A stretch of 64,000 nt of DNA, from contig JAFLTC010000003.1 of assembly GCA_022510615.1 (NCBI GenBank), positions 62,001 to 126,000 of the forward strand, given 5' to 3'. The notes beneath the pieces were generated by a model. The model did no database searches, had not been told where the DNA came from, and saw only the letters and a list, made by a program, of their open reading frames with translations. This DNA comes from Lachnospiraceae bacterium. Its GTDB lineage: Bacteria; Bacillota; Clostridia; Lachnospirales; Lachnospiraceae. Made by a program: the position numbers and the translations under genes. This document shows positions 52,589 to 61,731 of this stretch, in pieces. Within the stretch, counting starts at the first letter, position 1. Every line of letters starts with the position of its first letter.

Positions 52589-54271
52589 TTATTTACGCAG
52601 TAGAAAATCCAGCTGCCTTCCAGCCGTTCCTACTGAAATATTATAGACGTAATCTTCCTGCCCCTCAAATACTGCCTGAATATGATAAGATCCCTCTGCT
52701 ACATAAACAACATAATTTCCCGAGATATCTGTTTTTGCCGTAAAGATGGTACCATCGTTTACATTTTCACATGTAATGACCGCATCGGCAACCGCTTTAC
52801 CGGAAGCATCCGTAACCTTTCCCGATACCGTCCGCTTTTCCATTATCCGGAGAGTGGCAGATGCTTTAAATACTCTTTCAGCATTTTCTTTATCGGTAAC
52901 TGTAACGGTTACATCATACGCCCCTGTCTTTTCAGCAGTTCCCGACACAGTTCCATCCTCATTCATCATCAGTCCCTCCGGCAGTTCAGCTGCATAGCTG
53001 TATTTCCCGCTGCCTCCTGCTGCCCAGGCAAACTCAATATTTTTTAAAGTATCTCCGACCAGTACGGTAATATCTTCTGCTTTTGCCACAATCGTTGCTT
53101 CATTACCCACAAACACATTAATTTTCTGTATCACAACATTGCCCATCTCATCCGCAGCACGGATGGATAAAATGGTGCCCACTGTCGCGGTATCATATTC
53201 TCCTGAGAAAATCAGCGCATTATCTGTCGCCTTATAAGTAATCCCACCGACACTCCCCGTTACGGTATAGGAAATATTTCCATAGCAGTAATCGCTTAAA
53301 TCAATGGTCTCCTCCATGGTATCCCCCACCACTCCAATCCACCGCTTTGTAACCGGAGTAGTGCTTTTTACAAATACCGCCTGGGCTTCTGCACTTTTTG
53401 TTCCATTTCCCGGAAGGGTGGCAATGGATACACGGACATAGGAATCCTTTGCAATGGAATAGGTGTTGTCTAATGTCAAATCATAAGTTTTATTATCATA
53501 ATTTCGAATCTTCGATATATGATACCGACGGGTATAGGAACCGGCAGTATAGCGCTTCCCTTCTACTACAATCTGGTTCGCCGTCACTTCCCTCGCCTTA
53601 TCCAGTGTAAAACGAACGGTGTCTTTACTCAATACCTGAACCGAAGAAAGATTAATCGTATTAGCAGCAAGTACTTTAACCGTACAGCTGGCACTTTTTT
53701 TACTCCCCTCCACAGAGGTCGCCTTAATCTTCGCCGTACCGACTGCCACCGCCTTTACCGTACCGTCGCTGGAAACAGTGACTACCCCCTTATTGGAAGT
53801 CGTCCATTTCATTCCCTTATAGCTCCCACTGGCAGGAGTTATGGAAGCCTTTAATTTCTGACTGCCCCCTACATAAAGTGTCAGCGATTCCTTATCCAAA
53901 TTCACTGTCTTTATCGGTTTTACTACCTTGACAGAAATTTTTGCCTTTTTCTTTTTGTTCTTTTTTGAGGTTACTGTAATTTTACAGGAACCTGCCTTAA
54001 CTCCCTTGACATTTCCCGCACCGGAAACAGTAGCAATTTTTTTCTTGGAAGTCTTATAGATAACTTTTTTATTTTTGGATTTGTTCGGTGTGACAGTAAC
54101 GGTAGTGGTCAGTTTTACCTTTTTTCCCACTGCCACATGGACCGTTTTTCCATAATTACTTTTTACTTTTACCTTTTTTACCTTGACCTTCGCCTGAGCA
54201 TCCATATCCGGTGCCCCGCACAAGATAATTGCTGCTGCAAAAATAAGCAGTCCCTTCCATATGTTTCTCAT
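52589..54271 (-). CDS. Secreted multi-domain protein with Ig-like (Big_2) and carboxypeptidase-regulatory-type domains
   Basis: 560 residues: signal peptide (about 1-27), two Big_2-type Ig domains (about 35-120 and 120-205; KIATVSGAGNVKGVKAG, GMKWTTSNKGVVTVSSDG), a beta region, a putative-Ig domain (TVLVGDTLKNIEFAWAAGGSGKYSY), and a C-terminal carboxypeptidase-regulatory-like fold (SGKVTDASGKAVADAVITC). Basic and lysine-rich near the N-terminus. The ATG at 54271 has AGGAGG nine bases upstream; an ORF extension to 54379 overlaps the upstream gene. Likely an adhesive or wall-bound surface protein. Confidence 0.82.
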   Translation of the reverse strand: MRNIWKGLLIFAAAIILCGAPDMDAQAKVKVKKVKVKSNYGKTVHVAVGKKVKLTTTVTVTPNKSKNKKVIYKTSKKKIATVSGAGNVKGVKAGSCKITVTSKKNKKKKAKISVKVVKPIKTVNLDKESLTLYVGGSQKLKASITPASGSYKGMKWTTSNKGVVTVSSDGTVKAVAVGTAKIKATSVEGSKKSASCTVKVLAANTINLSSVQVLSKDTVRFTLDKAREVTANQIVVEGKRYTAGSYTRRYHISKIRNYDNKTYDLTLDNTYSIAKDSYVRVSIATLPGNGTKSAEAQAVFVKSTTPVTKRWIGVVGDTMEETIDLSDYCYGNISYTVTGSVGGITYKATDNALIFSGEYDTATVGTILSIRAADEMGNVVIQKINVFVGNEATIVAKAEDITVLVGDTLKNIEFAWAAGGSGKYSYAAELPEGLMMNEDGTVSGTAEKTGAYDVTVTVTDKENAERVFKASATLRIMEKRTVSGKVTDASGKAVADAVITCENVNDGTIFTAKTDISGNYVVYVAEGSYHIQAVFEGQEDYVYNISVGTAGRQLDFLLRK

Positions 54272-54375
54272 GCTTTGATACCTCCTGCAATTTTTCCAAC
54301 GTTCTTTATCGTACCACATTTTTTTCCGTTTGTACACTATAATAATTTTCCTGTATGTCAAAAACAGGGCCAGTA

Positions 54376-55473
54376 TCATTCCTGCTTTTTATAGTAACAC
54401 ATCTTCCTATCATAAGTTCCATGATTTTCATAATAGGTAACATAAAAACCTTCGTTTATGCCATCCACTAGCAAATTGGAAACCATATAATTGTTGCTTC
54501 CTAACTTCAATACTCTGTCATTCTTTGACACAATCCTCGTAAAAGAATCCTCATCGATGTCTGCCCGGTAAATACCCCCTCTTGTAATATAATAAAAGGA
54601 GTCCTGAAAATAACGGACATACTCCGATGGGTTTGATGCATCTCTTTCCTCCAGCGCTGCCAGAGAAATTTCGTGTCCCTTCTCCCCCGATTTCTCACTA
54701 TAGGAAACAATTTTAGTTGGCAGTCCGGTTGTCATATCCACGTCAAAGGAAAAATACTCTCCGTTTCCCGCCATCTTTAAGACAGCCGGATTTTCCAGTT
54801 CCCGGATACATCTTCCGTCCAATGGGTTATAAATACCATTGATCGTAGAACCGTTTTGTATCAACACATTGCCATCCGCAAATACGTCAGTATTGACCCA
54901 TGTAACACCTTTTCCATTATCATTTTTTGGCAGTTTGGGCAAAGGTATTTCTTTCCACTGATTAGTCTGTAAATCAATCTGGAGCAGATATTCTTTCTCT
55001 ATCGCATCATCTTTCAGCTCGGCCAACTCCTGATACAACTTTCCGTCCTGTCCCATATACACTCTCATAAGATCCAGTTTATTTTTATCTCTAAATTTTT
55101 TTACTGCCTTCGCCCATGGACAGTCTACCTTGACAGCCTTTTCTCCCTCGTATTTAACGAGCGCAATTTCTTCCGGTATCACATGCATCCCTTCTTCATC
55201 ACTTTTCTTCCCTATTTTTTCGGCATAAAAATAAATTTCTCCGTTTATCCCCTGAAGCCCCGCTAAATCCATACCGGAATTATCTTCACTAGGAAATAGG
55301 TTACTATCCGGTTCAAAATTCTGTTCCACATAAGTTCCCCCCGGTATTTCATTATAAGAAATAGCAGGAGAGGTTGCCGTTTCCTCCTGATTTGACGAGG
55401 AGCAGCCTGTCATGGCCATAGACAACATTAGTAACATTCCGATTGCACGCATTGCTTTTTTCCGTTTTTTCAT
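54376..55473 (-). CDS. Lipoprotein of unknown function
   Basis: 365 residues with a lipoprotein signal peptide: a basic start, hydrophobic stretch and lipobox ending AMTGC, so the mature protein begins at the cysteine near residue 24. The rest is beta-rich with repeated W/Y-D segments (such as WKEIPLPKLP, YVRYFQDSFYYITRGGIYR), suggestive of a beta-propeller. No catalytic motif is recognised. GGAGG precedes the ATG at 55473. The gene lies between two surface-protein genes and may be co-transcribed with the leucine-rich-repeat gene upstream. Confidence 0.72.
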   Translation of the reverse strand: MKKRKKAMRAIGMLLMLSMAMTGCSSSNQEETATSPAISYNEIPGGTYVEQNFEPDSNLFPSEDNSGMDLAGLQGINGEIYFYAEKIGKKSDEEGMHVIPEEIALVKYEGEKAVKVDCPWAKAVKKFRDKNKLDLMRVYMGQDGKLYQELAELKDDAIEKEYLLQIDLQTNQWKEIPLPKLPKNDNGKGVTWVNTDVFADGNVLIQNGSTINGIYNPLDGRCIRELENPAVLKMAGNGEYFSFDVDMTTGLPTKIVSYSEKSGEKGHEISLAALEERDASNPSEYVRYFQDSFYYITRGGIYRADIDEDSFTRIVSKNDRVLKLGSNNYMVSNLLVDGINEGFYVTYYENHGTYDRKMCYYKKQE

Positions 55474-55514
55474 ATGTTTGTCCTCCTGTTCATATACCTG
55501 CTTTGATCAAAGTT

Positions 55515-57557
55515 TTACCACGTATGAAGCTTTTTCTCAATCCGCTTTTTCACTTTCACATCTATATTTTTCTGTCCCTGATACAGCTTCTTTAAAAACT
55601 CTTTCTTTGTCCCCTTTTTTACATAAATATCCTGAACAGCCGTATCTTCGGTCACAGTAAACTCCCCATAAAACTCAGGAGTGTCCCCCCGCAGATAAAT
55701 TTCGGATGGACCCTCACGCAAAAATAGCGCATTGCGGTTAATCCGCTTTACGGTTGTCGGTAGAACACAACGATATCCAAACCACAGGGAATTGCTGGAT
55801 AACAGAGCCTCTTCACATATCTGCTCCACGCCCTTTGCTATATTTATTATAAGATAATCGTCCTCGTCCTCGTAAAATTCAGTTTTTGTAGTCTCCGAAA
55901 CCTTATCTCTGGTAAGCTTATCCGTTTCCCCAATATCTATGTCAGTAAAATCCCAACCCCAGGACGCTTTCCCCATACGGTACAAAACCTTTCCGTCCTT
56001 CGATAGCAGACCGCTGGATCTATCGCTTTTAAAATACGGATTTTTTTCGTCCACCACGATATTATCTTGAACCAGTCTATGGCAGAAAGCATCCTCACTG
56101 ATTTCCTTTACGGAAGCCGGAATGGTAACAGAACTAAACTCGGAAAATGTCGTATTCACTGCCCGCCTTCCCAGTGTTTCCACCCTATCCGGCAGTCTCA
56201 GCTCCGAAGCATTCAGCGTAATATTGCTTCCGATATAAACGACATTCTCAGGAAGTTCTTTAATCCAGACTCCCTTCAGGGCATTATCTCCGATGTATTC
56301 CAGCCCTTTATTCAGAGTTACGGATACCGGAATCTCTGTATCGTTCTTCATAAGGCGTTCTGTATTATCCTCATAGCAGTAAGCAAAAGCATCCTCTCCC
56401 AGCTTTTTCATCGACTCCGGCAGCACAACATTGACGCGGCGTCCCGTATCATTTTCTCCTATCATATTGGCAAAAGCACCATGCTCGATTTCCGTCCTGC
56501 CCTCCTCAAAGGAAATTTCCATTTTCCCGCACCGGGCAAATGCTTCTTTTTCTAAACTGACATCCTTCGGTATAACAATGGATATCTTCCCTGCATACCA
56601 GGGAATCATATTATCTTCGTAGGTAAAGGCATGGGTGGCAATTTTCTTTGTCGACTCCGGCAGGATAATTTCCCCGGTAGAGTCTCCATCTCCCAGATAG
56701 CGGACCAGAGTATCCCCCTTCATCAGGAAATCACCGTGACGGCTGAATCCCGGCACCTCCCGGTACTGGCAGTCTCCCGCCGCCACCAGTCCGTAGGAAT
56801 TAAAAATAAAGGTGTACTGATAGGTATCATCCAAAAATACCAGTTTTCTTCTCCCATTTTCTAAATCTCCTTCGCGTTCCGGCTCGCCAAAGGCGGCGAC
56901 ACAGTCTCCCTCAAAACAATTTTTATTGATATTTCCGATATAGGAATCATAATATTCGTCCGGCTCTTTCTCCCACAGGGCATGAAGCCGGTAAATCCGT
57001 CCCGATTCGTCCCTTTCCAAACCACAATAATCCTGTAATTTTTCTTCCAGACTCTCCGTTTTCCCCAGCCAGTCTGTCAGCGTACTCACTGCCTCTGTCT
57101 CCAGCTTCTCTTTCTTCTTCAACACACCCTGAAACGCCCAACCTTCCGTGTTTTCGCCTTTCGGTATGGACAACTGTATCTGGTTTTCTCCCAACACGAT
57201 ACTACCCGTTTCTTTATCCCCATATTTCGGAACATATTGGTATTTTCCCCAGTCCATTTTCATCTGATAGTGAAATTCATAAGTATTATCGACGGTCATA
57301 TTGGCAGCAAAGTGAGACAGCTTCGCACCACTTTCTTTGTTTTTCAGAGAAATTACCATATGGGCACCAGTTACCCGGCGGACCGTCAGCTCCGTCTTTT
57401 CATCCTCACTGACCCAGACGCCCTCATAACTTTTGCATTTTTTCGCAAACTCTCTGGCATCCTGCTCCTGCACATATGTACCGAGTACCCACATGAGGAT
57501 GGCACAGAGCAGCACACCTGCCAAAATAATGATTAATCGCTTTTTTCGTATGGACAA
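55515..57557 (-). CDS. Membrane-anchored BspA-type leucine-rich repeat protein
   Basis: About 680 residues: one N-terminal membrane segment (about 8-27), a beta-rich domain to about 190, then BspA-type leucine-rich repeats (for example IEHGAFANM, LGEDAFAYC, IGDNALKGV, ISEDAFCHR). This repeat type is common in surface proteins of gut anaerobes and is linked to binding. Start codon is uncertain: the run GGGGGG is followed by GTG (57563) and TTG (57557); spacing favours TTG. It follows trxB by about 45 bases, but a functional link is not evident. Confidence 0.8.
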   Translation of the reverse strand: MSIRKKRLIIILAGVLLCAILMWVLGTYVQEQDAREFAKKCKSYEGVWVSEDEKTELTVRRVTGAHMVISLKNKESGAKLSHFAANMTVDNTYEFHYQMKMDWGKYQYVPKYGDKETGSIVLGENQIQLSIPKGENTEGWAFQGVLKKKEKLETEAVSTLTDWLGKTESLEEKLQDYCGLERDESGRIYRLHALWEKEPDEYYDSYIGNINKNCFEGDCVAAFGEPEREGDLENGRRKLVFLDDTYQYTFIFNSYGLVAAGDCQYREVPGFSRHGDFLMKGDTLVRYLGDGDSTGEIILPESTKKIATHAFTYEDNMIPWYAGKISIVIPKDVSLEKEAFARCGKMEISFEEGRTEIEHGAFANMIGENDTGRRVNVVLPESMKKLGEDAFAYCYEDNTERLMKNDTEIPVSVTLNKGLEYIGDNALKGVWIKELPENVVYIGSNITLNASELRLPDRVETLGRRAVNTTFSEFSSVTIPASVKEISEDAFCHRLVQDNIVVDEKNPYFKSDRSSGLLSKDGKVLYRMGKASWGWDFTDIDIGETDKLTRDKVSETTKTEFYEDEDDYLIINIAKGVEQICEEALLSSNSLWFGYRCVLPTTVKRINRNALFLREGPSEIYLRGDTPEFYGEFTVTEDTAVQDIYVKKGTKKEFLKKLYQGQKNIDVKVKKRIEKKLHTW

Positions 57558-57602
57558 AGCCACTCCCCCCTCTCTTAGCACAATGATGCCAATGCAATAC
57601 CT

Positions 57603-58514
57603 CTACCCGATATATTCGCAGGCAGCAAGTGCTGCCACAGCTCCGTCCGCCGCCGCTGTCGTCAGCTGCCGCACTGTTTTCGTCCTGCAGTCCCCTGCTG
57701 TAAAAATGCCGGCAGTCCTTGTCAGGCAATCCTCCTCCGCCTGAATGTACCCTTTCTCATCTACCGTAACCAAATCTTTAAAAGCTTCATTATCGGGCAT
57801 CTGTCCGATTGCCACAAAAAGCCCATTTAGCTTTTTTTCAGTTTCTTCATCGGTAACCACATTTTTCAGGATAACTCCCTCTATCATCGTATCCCCCTGC
57901 AGCTTTGTCACTACCGTATCCAAGATAAACTCCACATTTTCTTTTTCCTGTAACGCCTGCAGCTTCCTGCTCTCTCCGCGAAATTCTTCTCTTCTGTGAA
58001 TCACCGATACTTTTTTACAATAGCCGGATAAAAACAGGGCATCCTCTAAAGCAGTGTTGCCACCACCTACCACAGCCACCTCCCGGTCACGGAAAAAAGC
58101 CCCGTCACAAGTAGCACAGTAAGACAGGCCCGCTCCCATAAACCGGGTCTCCTCCTCCACTCCCAACGGGCGGTTTTTCGCTCCGGTAGCCAAAATAACG
58201 GTCCGGGTTTCATATTCTTTTTTCTCTGTCGATACCAGCTTCGTATCCCCTTTGTCTGTAATGCCTATGACCTTTCCCCGCTCAAAACCGGCTCCCAGTC
58301 CGGTAGCCTGCTCATATAATCCGGTGGCAAACTCATAGCCGGATATGTGCTTAATCCCCGGATAGTTTTCAATCTCCGGGGAATTCACAATCTGACCGCC
58401 ATAATTTTTCTGCTCCAGCACCAGTACCTTTTTCCCGGCACGGACACCGTAAATCGCCGCAGAAAGCCCTGCCGTACCGCCACCTACAATGATAATGTCA
58501 TACACGTTCTCCAC
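57603..58514 (-). CDS. trxB: Thioredoxin-disulfide reductase
   Basis: 303-residue flavoprotein. FAD site GGGTAGLSAA (11-20), redox pair CATC (133-136), NAD(P)-binding GGGNTALEDA, and TAGDCRTK at the C-terminal FAD site. It keeps thioredoxin reduced; length is normal. The start is probably GTG at 58514; a second GTG three codons later is also possible. It lies seven bases after trxA and forms a two-gene operon with it. Confidence 0.95.
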   Translation of the reverse strand: MENVYDIIIVGGGTAGLSAAIYGVRAGKKVLVLEQKNYGGQIVNSPEIENYPGIKHISGYEFATGLYEQATGLGAGFERGKVIGITDKGDTKLVSTEKKEYETRTVILATGAKNRPLGVEEETRFMGAGLSYCATCDGAFFRDREVAVVGGGNTALEDALFLSGYCKKVSVIHRREEFRGESRKLQALQEKENVEFILDTVVTKLQGDTMIEGVILKNVVTDEETEKKLNGLFVAIGQMPDNEAFKDLVTVDEKGYIQAEEDCLTRTAGIFTAGDCRTKTVRQLTTAAADGAVAALAACEYIG

Positions 58515-58521
58515 CCCGGTT

Positions 58522-58827
58522 CTACAAAAGTTCTAAAATCTCTTCCTTTGACACAACGCCTACCGAACGCCCGGCCTCTGCACCGTCCTTCATGACAACA
58601 AGGGTCGGGATTCCCATAACCTTAAACTGCATGGCCAAATCCTGATATTTGTCCACATCGATTTTTCCCACTTTAATATCGCTTCTTTCCCCGGCGATTT
58701 CCTCCACTACAGGAGCAAGCATCTGGCAGGGACCACACCAGCCTGCCCAGAAATCAATCAGCACCGGTTTATCGGACTGCATTACCTCTGTTTCATAATT
58801 TTCCTTCGTTATCTCTATTACTGACAT
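58522..58827 (-). CDS. trxA: Thioredoxin
   Basis: 101 residues, thioredoxin fold with active site WCGPC (C31 and C34) and cis-proline in MGIPTLVV. Reduces protein disulfides, taking electrons from TrxB encoded next to it. AGGAGG precedes the ATG at 58827. Its own promoter is at 58890-58917. Confidence 0.96.
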   Translation of the reverse strand: MSVIEITKENYETEVMQSDKPVLIDFWAGWCGPCQMLAPVVEEIAGERSDIKVGKIDVDKYQDLAMQFKVMGIPTLVVMKDGAEAGRSVGVVSKEEILELL

Positions 58828-58889
58828 AACTAACCTCCTGTCTCTGGTTTTAGCACGATGACGCTACCAGTATATCCATTCTAGCATTT

Positions 58890-58917
58890 ATTATAGCAAA
58901 TACCGTGCAGAAAGCAA
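58890..58917 (-). promoter_or_regulatory. Sigma-A promoter for trxA-trxB
   Basis: On the minus strand TTGCTT (58912-58917), 16-base spacer, TATAAT (58890-58895), 62 bases before trxA. It overlaps the space just after the GTPase-nuclease gene. Confidence 0.75.
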
Positions 58918-58925
58918 CTTGATTC

Positions 58926-61544
58926 CTAATCCTTATTAAAAAATTCCCTCATCTGTTCTTCGGCGCTCTTTACTCTCTCCTCTAACTCCCTGGCTGATAA
59001 CAGTCGGCAGCCGGCACCACGGATAATAATCTGCTCCAAGCCATCAGAGGTCGCCACAGTAATATCGTACCTCTTTCCGTTTTCGTGGGCAAATTTTTCT
59101 ATATACTGGTCTGCGGTTTCCGCCTCTTTCGTATATACTACATGAATGTTGTGATAATCTAAAATTTCCGTCCGATGGTTCTGGACCCGATAGGCATCAA
59201 ACACAAGGATCAGATGACATTTTTGAAACCCCTGATAATTGCACAAAATGTCCATGAGCCTCCCTCTCGCACCGTCAATATCCACCTTTGCCAGTTCCCG
59301 CAGTTCCTCCCATGCAAAAATAATATTATAGCCGTCTACTAAGAGATAGGGTTCCCCCTTTTCCACTTTCTTTCTCGGTTTCGACAGCCCCACAGAGGCA
59401 GTGGTCAGGGAGCGGAGCTTTTTCCCGGATATCCCCTTGTGGGAGATTGGAACACCTTTTTTATTGGCATGGGATGCCTGCTCTAAAATCCGATCAATTT
59501 CCTCCACATCAATAAAGTCCTCCACCGGAGATGACAGCCTCGTCTCCTCCGGTTCCATCTGCTCCTCTCTCCTCTCCTTTACGCATTCCACGTGGGCATA
59601 TCCTGGAACCTCCTCCCAGCTCACATAAAAACCGGAACCATGGGTACAGAAAACCGAGCCGGTAGGATTTTCTCCATCCTGCTCCGGCTGGTAACCGATA
59701 TTTTCTATTACCGCGGAAGCATTGTGACATGGATAATATCCCTGAAATGTACAGAAAATTCTTCCCTCCCCCTTCGTATACGCTGTTACCTCTGTCGGAT
59801 AATCCTGCATGGTCGCCACCGGGGCACGACCGGTAAGAACGGAAGTACCGTCTGCCCCCTGCTCCAGTTCAAAGGTGCCCGACATTTTCTCAATATCCGC
59901 CAGAGCACGTCCCACCATAGTTTCCGGAATTTCCAGCCGGAATTCATAATAGGGTTCCAAAAGTACCGATTCCGCCTGCATCAGTCCCTGTCTGACGGCC
60001 CGGTAAGTCGCCTGTCTAAAATCGCCGCCCTCCGTGTGCTTTAAATGGGCACGGCCGGCTATGAGAGTGATTTTTATATCGGTAAGGGCAGAGCCTGTCA
60101 ACACTCCCGGATGCTCCCTCTCTGCCAGATGAGTCATTATGAGTCTCTGCCAGTTCTTATCCAATATGTCCTCACTACAGTCCGCCGCAATCTGCACGCC
60201 GCTTCCCGGCTCTCCCGGTTCCATCCACAGATGAACTTCCGCATAATGGCGCAGGGGCTCAAAATGCCCGATTCCCTCCACGGAATTTTTTATACTTTCT
60301 TTGTAGACAATATTGCCCGTGCCAAATTCCACGCATACACCAAACCGCTTCTCAATCCGGCTTTTTAAAATTTCAATCTGAACCTCTCCCATAACCTTTG
60401 CCTGGATTTCCTGCAATTCTTCATTCCAGACAATATGAAGTTCCGGCTCCTCCTCCTCTAACTCCCTGAGCTTTGGCAAAATCACCGCCGGCTCACAACC
60501 CTCCGGCAGTTCGATGCGGTATGTCAGCACCGGCTCCAATACCGGCTTTTCCGACCTTTTTTCAAATCCAAGCCCCTCTCCCGGATAGGTACCTGTTAAT
60601 CCCGTCAGGGCGCAGACCATACCTGCCTCCGCCTCCGGTATCGCTTCAAAGCGGTCGCCGGAATAGAGTCTGATCTGTGTTATCTTTTCCCTCTCCCCGG
60701 TCTTTTCCACAGGCAGCTCCATCCGGTTTTTGATACAGCCACCGGTTACCTTTACATAGGTAAGCCGGGTCCCCTGATTATCTCTCGCTATTTTAAAAAC
60801 CTTCGCACCGAATTCTTCCGGGTAAACCGGTGCCTTCGCATACTTACTAAGTCCCCGAAAAAACTCCTCCACACCTTCCATTTTCAGTGCCGAGCCAAAA
60901 AAGCAGGGAAACAGTACCCTCTTTTTTATGAGAGAAATAATTTCCCCGGAATCCACTGTCCCGTTTTCCAAAAATTGTTCCAGCAGTTCCTCGTCACAGA
61001 GGGCAACGCTCTCATAAAATTCTTCCCCCTCCGGTCGGGAGAAATCTACTATATTACCGCCGAGACGTGCATTCAGTTCCTTTAATATTTTATTTTTATC
61101 CGTTCCCGGCTGGTCCATTTTATTGACAAATAAAAAAATGGGGATATAATATTTTTCCAGCAGACGCCAGAGAGTAACGGTGTGTCCCTGCACACCATCG
61201 GCACCGCTGATGACTAAAATTCCATAGTTAAGCACCGGAAGCGTCCGCTCCATCTCTGCGGAAAAATCCACATGTCCCGGTGTATCGAGAAGCGTTACCG
61301 TCGTATCCTCAAAAGAAAAGACAGCCTGCTTAGAAAATATCGTAATTCCCCTTGCTCTCTCTAATTCATCCGTATCCAGAAAAGCATCACCATTATCCAC
61401 TCTTCCCATTTTTTTCAGCTGCCCGGCCGTATACATCAGCCCCTCTGACAGCGTGGTCTTGCCCGCATCCACGTGGGCCAATATTCCGATGCTAACATGT
61501 TTTGAACTCTTTTTGCCTAATCTATTTTCAGACGTATCTTCCAT
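58926..61544 (-). CDS. TetM/EF-G-like ribosomal GTPase fused to a C-terminal Rae1/YacP-type NYN ribonuclease domain
   Basis: 872 residues. The N-terminal ~640 resemble ribosomal-protection GTPases (TetM/TetO) and EF-G: GTPase motifs AHVDAGKTT (about 20-28), DTPGH and NKMD, then domains II to V. A linker (about 640-730) leads to a C-terminal domain (733-872) of the NYN/YacP type: LLVDGYNIIFAWEEL, LVFDAYRV, ETADQYIEKF and ATSDGLEQ, the last matching the acidic active-site set. Rae1 (YacP) of Bacillus subtilis cuts mRNA in the ribosomal A site, and TetM binds near it, so the fusion could place a nuclease on the ribosome. ATG at 61544 follows AAAGGGG. Resistance to tetracycline is not implied. 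Confidence 0.85.
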   Translation of the reverse strand: MEDTSENRLGKKSSKHVSIGILAHVDAGKTTLSEGLMYTAGQLKKMGRVDNGDAFLDTDELERARGITIFSKQAVFSFEDTTVTLLDTPGHVDFSAEMERTLPVLNYGILVISGADGVQGHTVTLWRLLEKYYIPIFLFVNKMDQPGTDKNKILKELNARLGGNIVDFSRPEGEEFYESVALCDEELLEQFLENGTVDSGEIISLIKKRVLFPCFFGSALKMEGVEEFFRGLSKYAKAPVYPEEFGAKVFKIARDNQGTRLTYVKVTGGCIKNRMELPVEKTGEREKITQIRLYSGDRFEAIPEAEAGMVCALTGLTGTYPGEGLGFEKRSEKPVLEPVLTYRIELPEGCEPAVILPKLRELEEEEPELHIVWNEELQEIQAKVMGEVQIEILKSRIEKRFGVCVEFGTGNIVYKESIKNSVEGIGHFEPLRHYAEVHLWMEPGEPGSGVQIAADCSEDILDKNWQRLIMTHLAEREHPGVLTGSALTDIKITLIAGRAHLKHTEGGDFRQATYRAVRQGLMQAESVLLEPYYEFRLEIPETMVGRALADIEKMSGTFELEQGADGTSVLTGRAPVATMQDYPTEVTAYTKGEGRIFCTFQGYYPCHNASAVIENIGYQPEQDGENPTGSVFCTHGSGFYVSWEEVPGYAHVECVKERREEQMEPEETRLSSPVEDFIDVEEIDRILEQASHANKKGVPISHKGISGKKLRSLTTASVGLSKPRKKVEKGEPYLLVDGYNIIFAWEELRELAKVDIDGARGRLMDILCNYQGFQKCHLILVFDAYRVQNHRTEILDYHNIHVVYTKEAETADQYIEKFAHENGKRYDITVATSDGLEQIIIRGAGCRLLSARELEERVKSAEEQMREFFNKD

Positions 61545-61578
61545 CGAAAATACCCCTTTCTGTATCTTATAATGAATG

Positions 61579-61607
61579 ATTATAGCACAAAAAATGGTAT
61601 AAGTCGA
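61579..61607 (-). promoter_or_regulatory. Extended -10 promoter for the GTPase-nuclease gene
   Basis: On the minus strand TGC-TATAAT (TATAAT at 61579-61584), with a partial -35 TCGACT at 61602-61607, 17 bases away. It lies 35 bases before the ATG. Confidence 0.65.
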
Positions 61608-61731
61608 TAAATATAACCGTGCCATCCTACGTACTTAATATTTTTTGCAACATATTCTCCGGCTGATTCGTTTTGTGTATATACTGTACTAGTATGTACC
61701 ACCAAAATACTTTATAGGAAAGGAGTATTCT

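Noticed and set aside
58926-61544. Tetracycline resistance gene
   Set aside because: The GTPase part resembles TetM, but the protein is a chromosomal fusion with an NYN nuclease, and no mobile element or resistance context is present.
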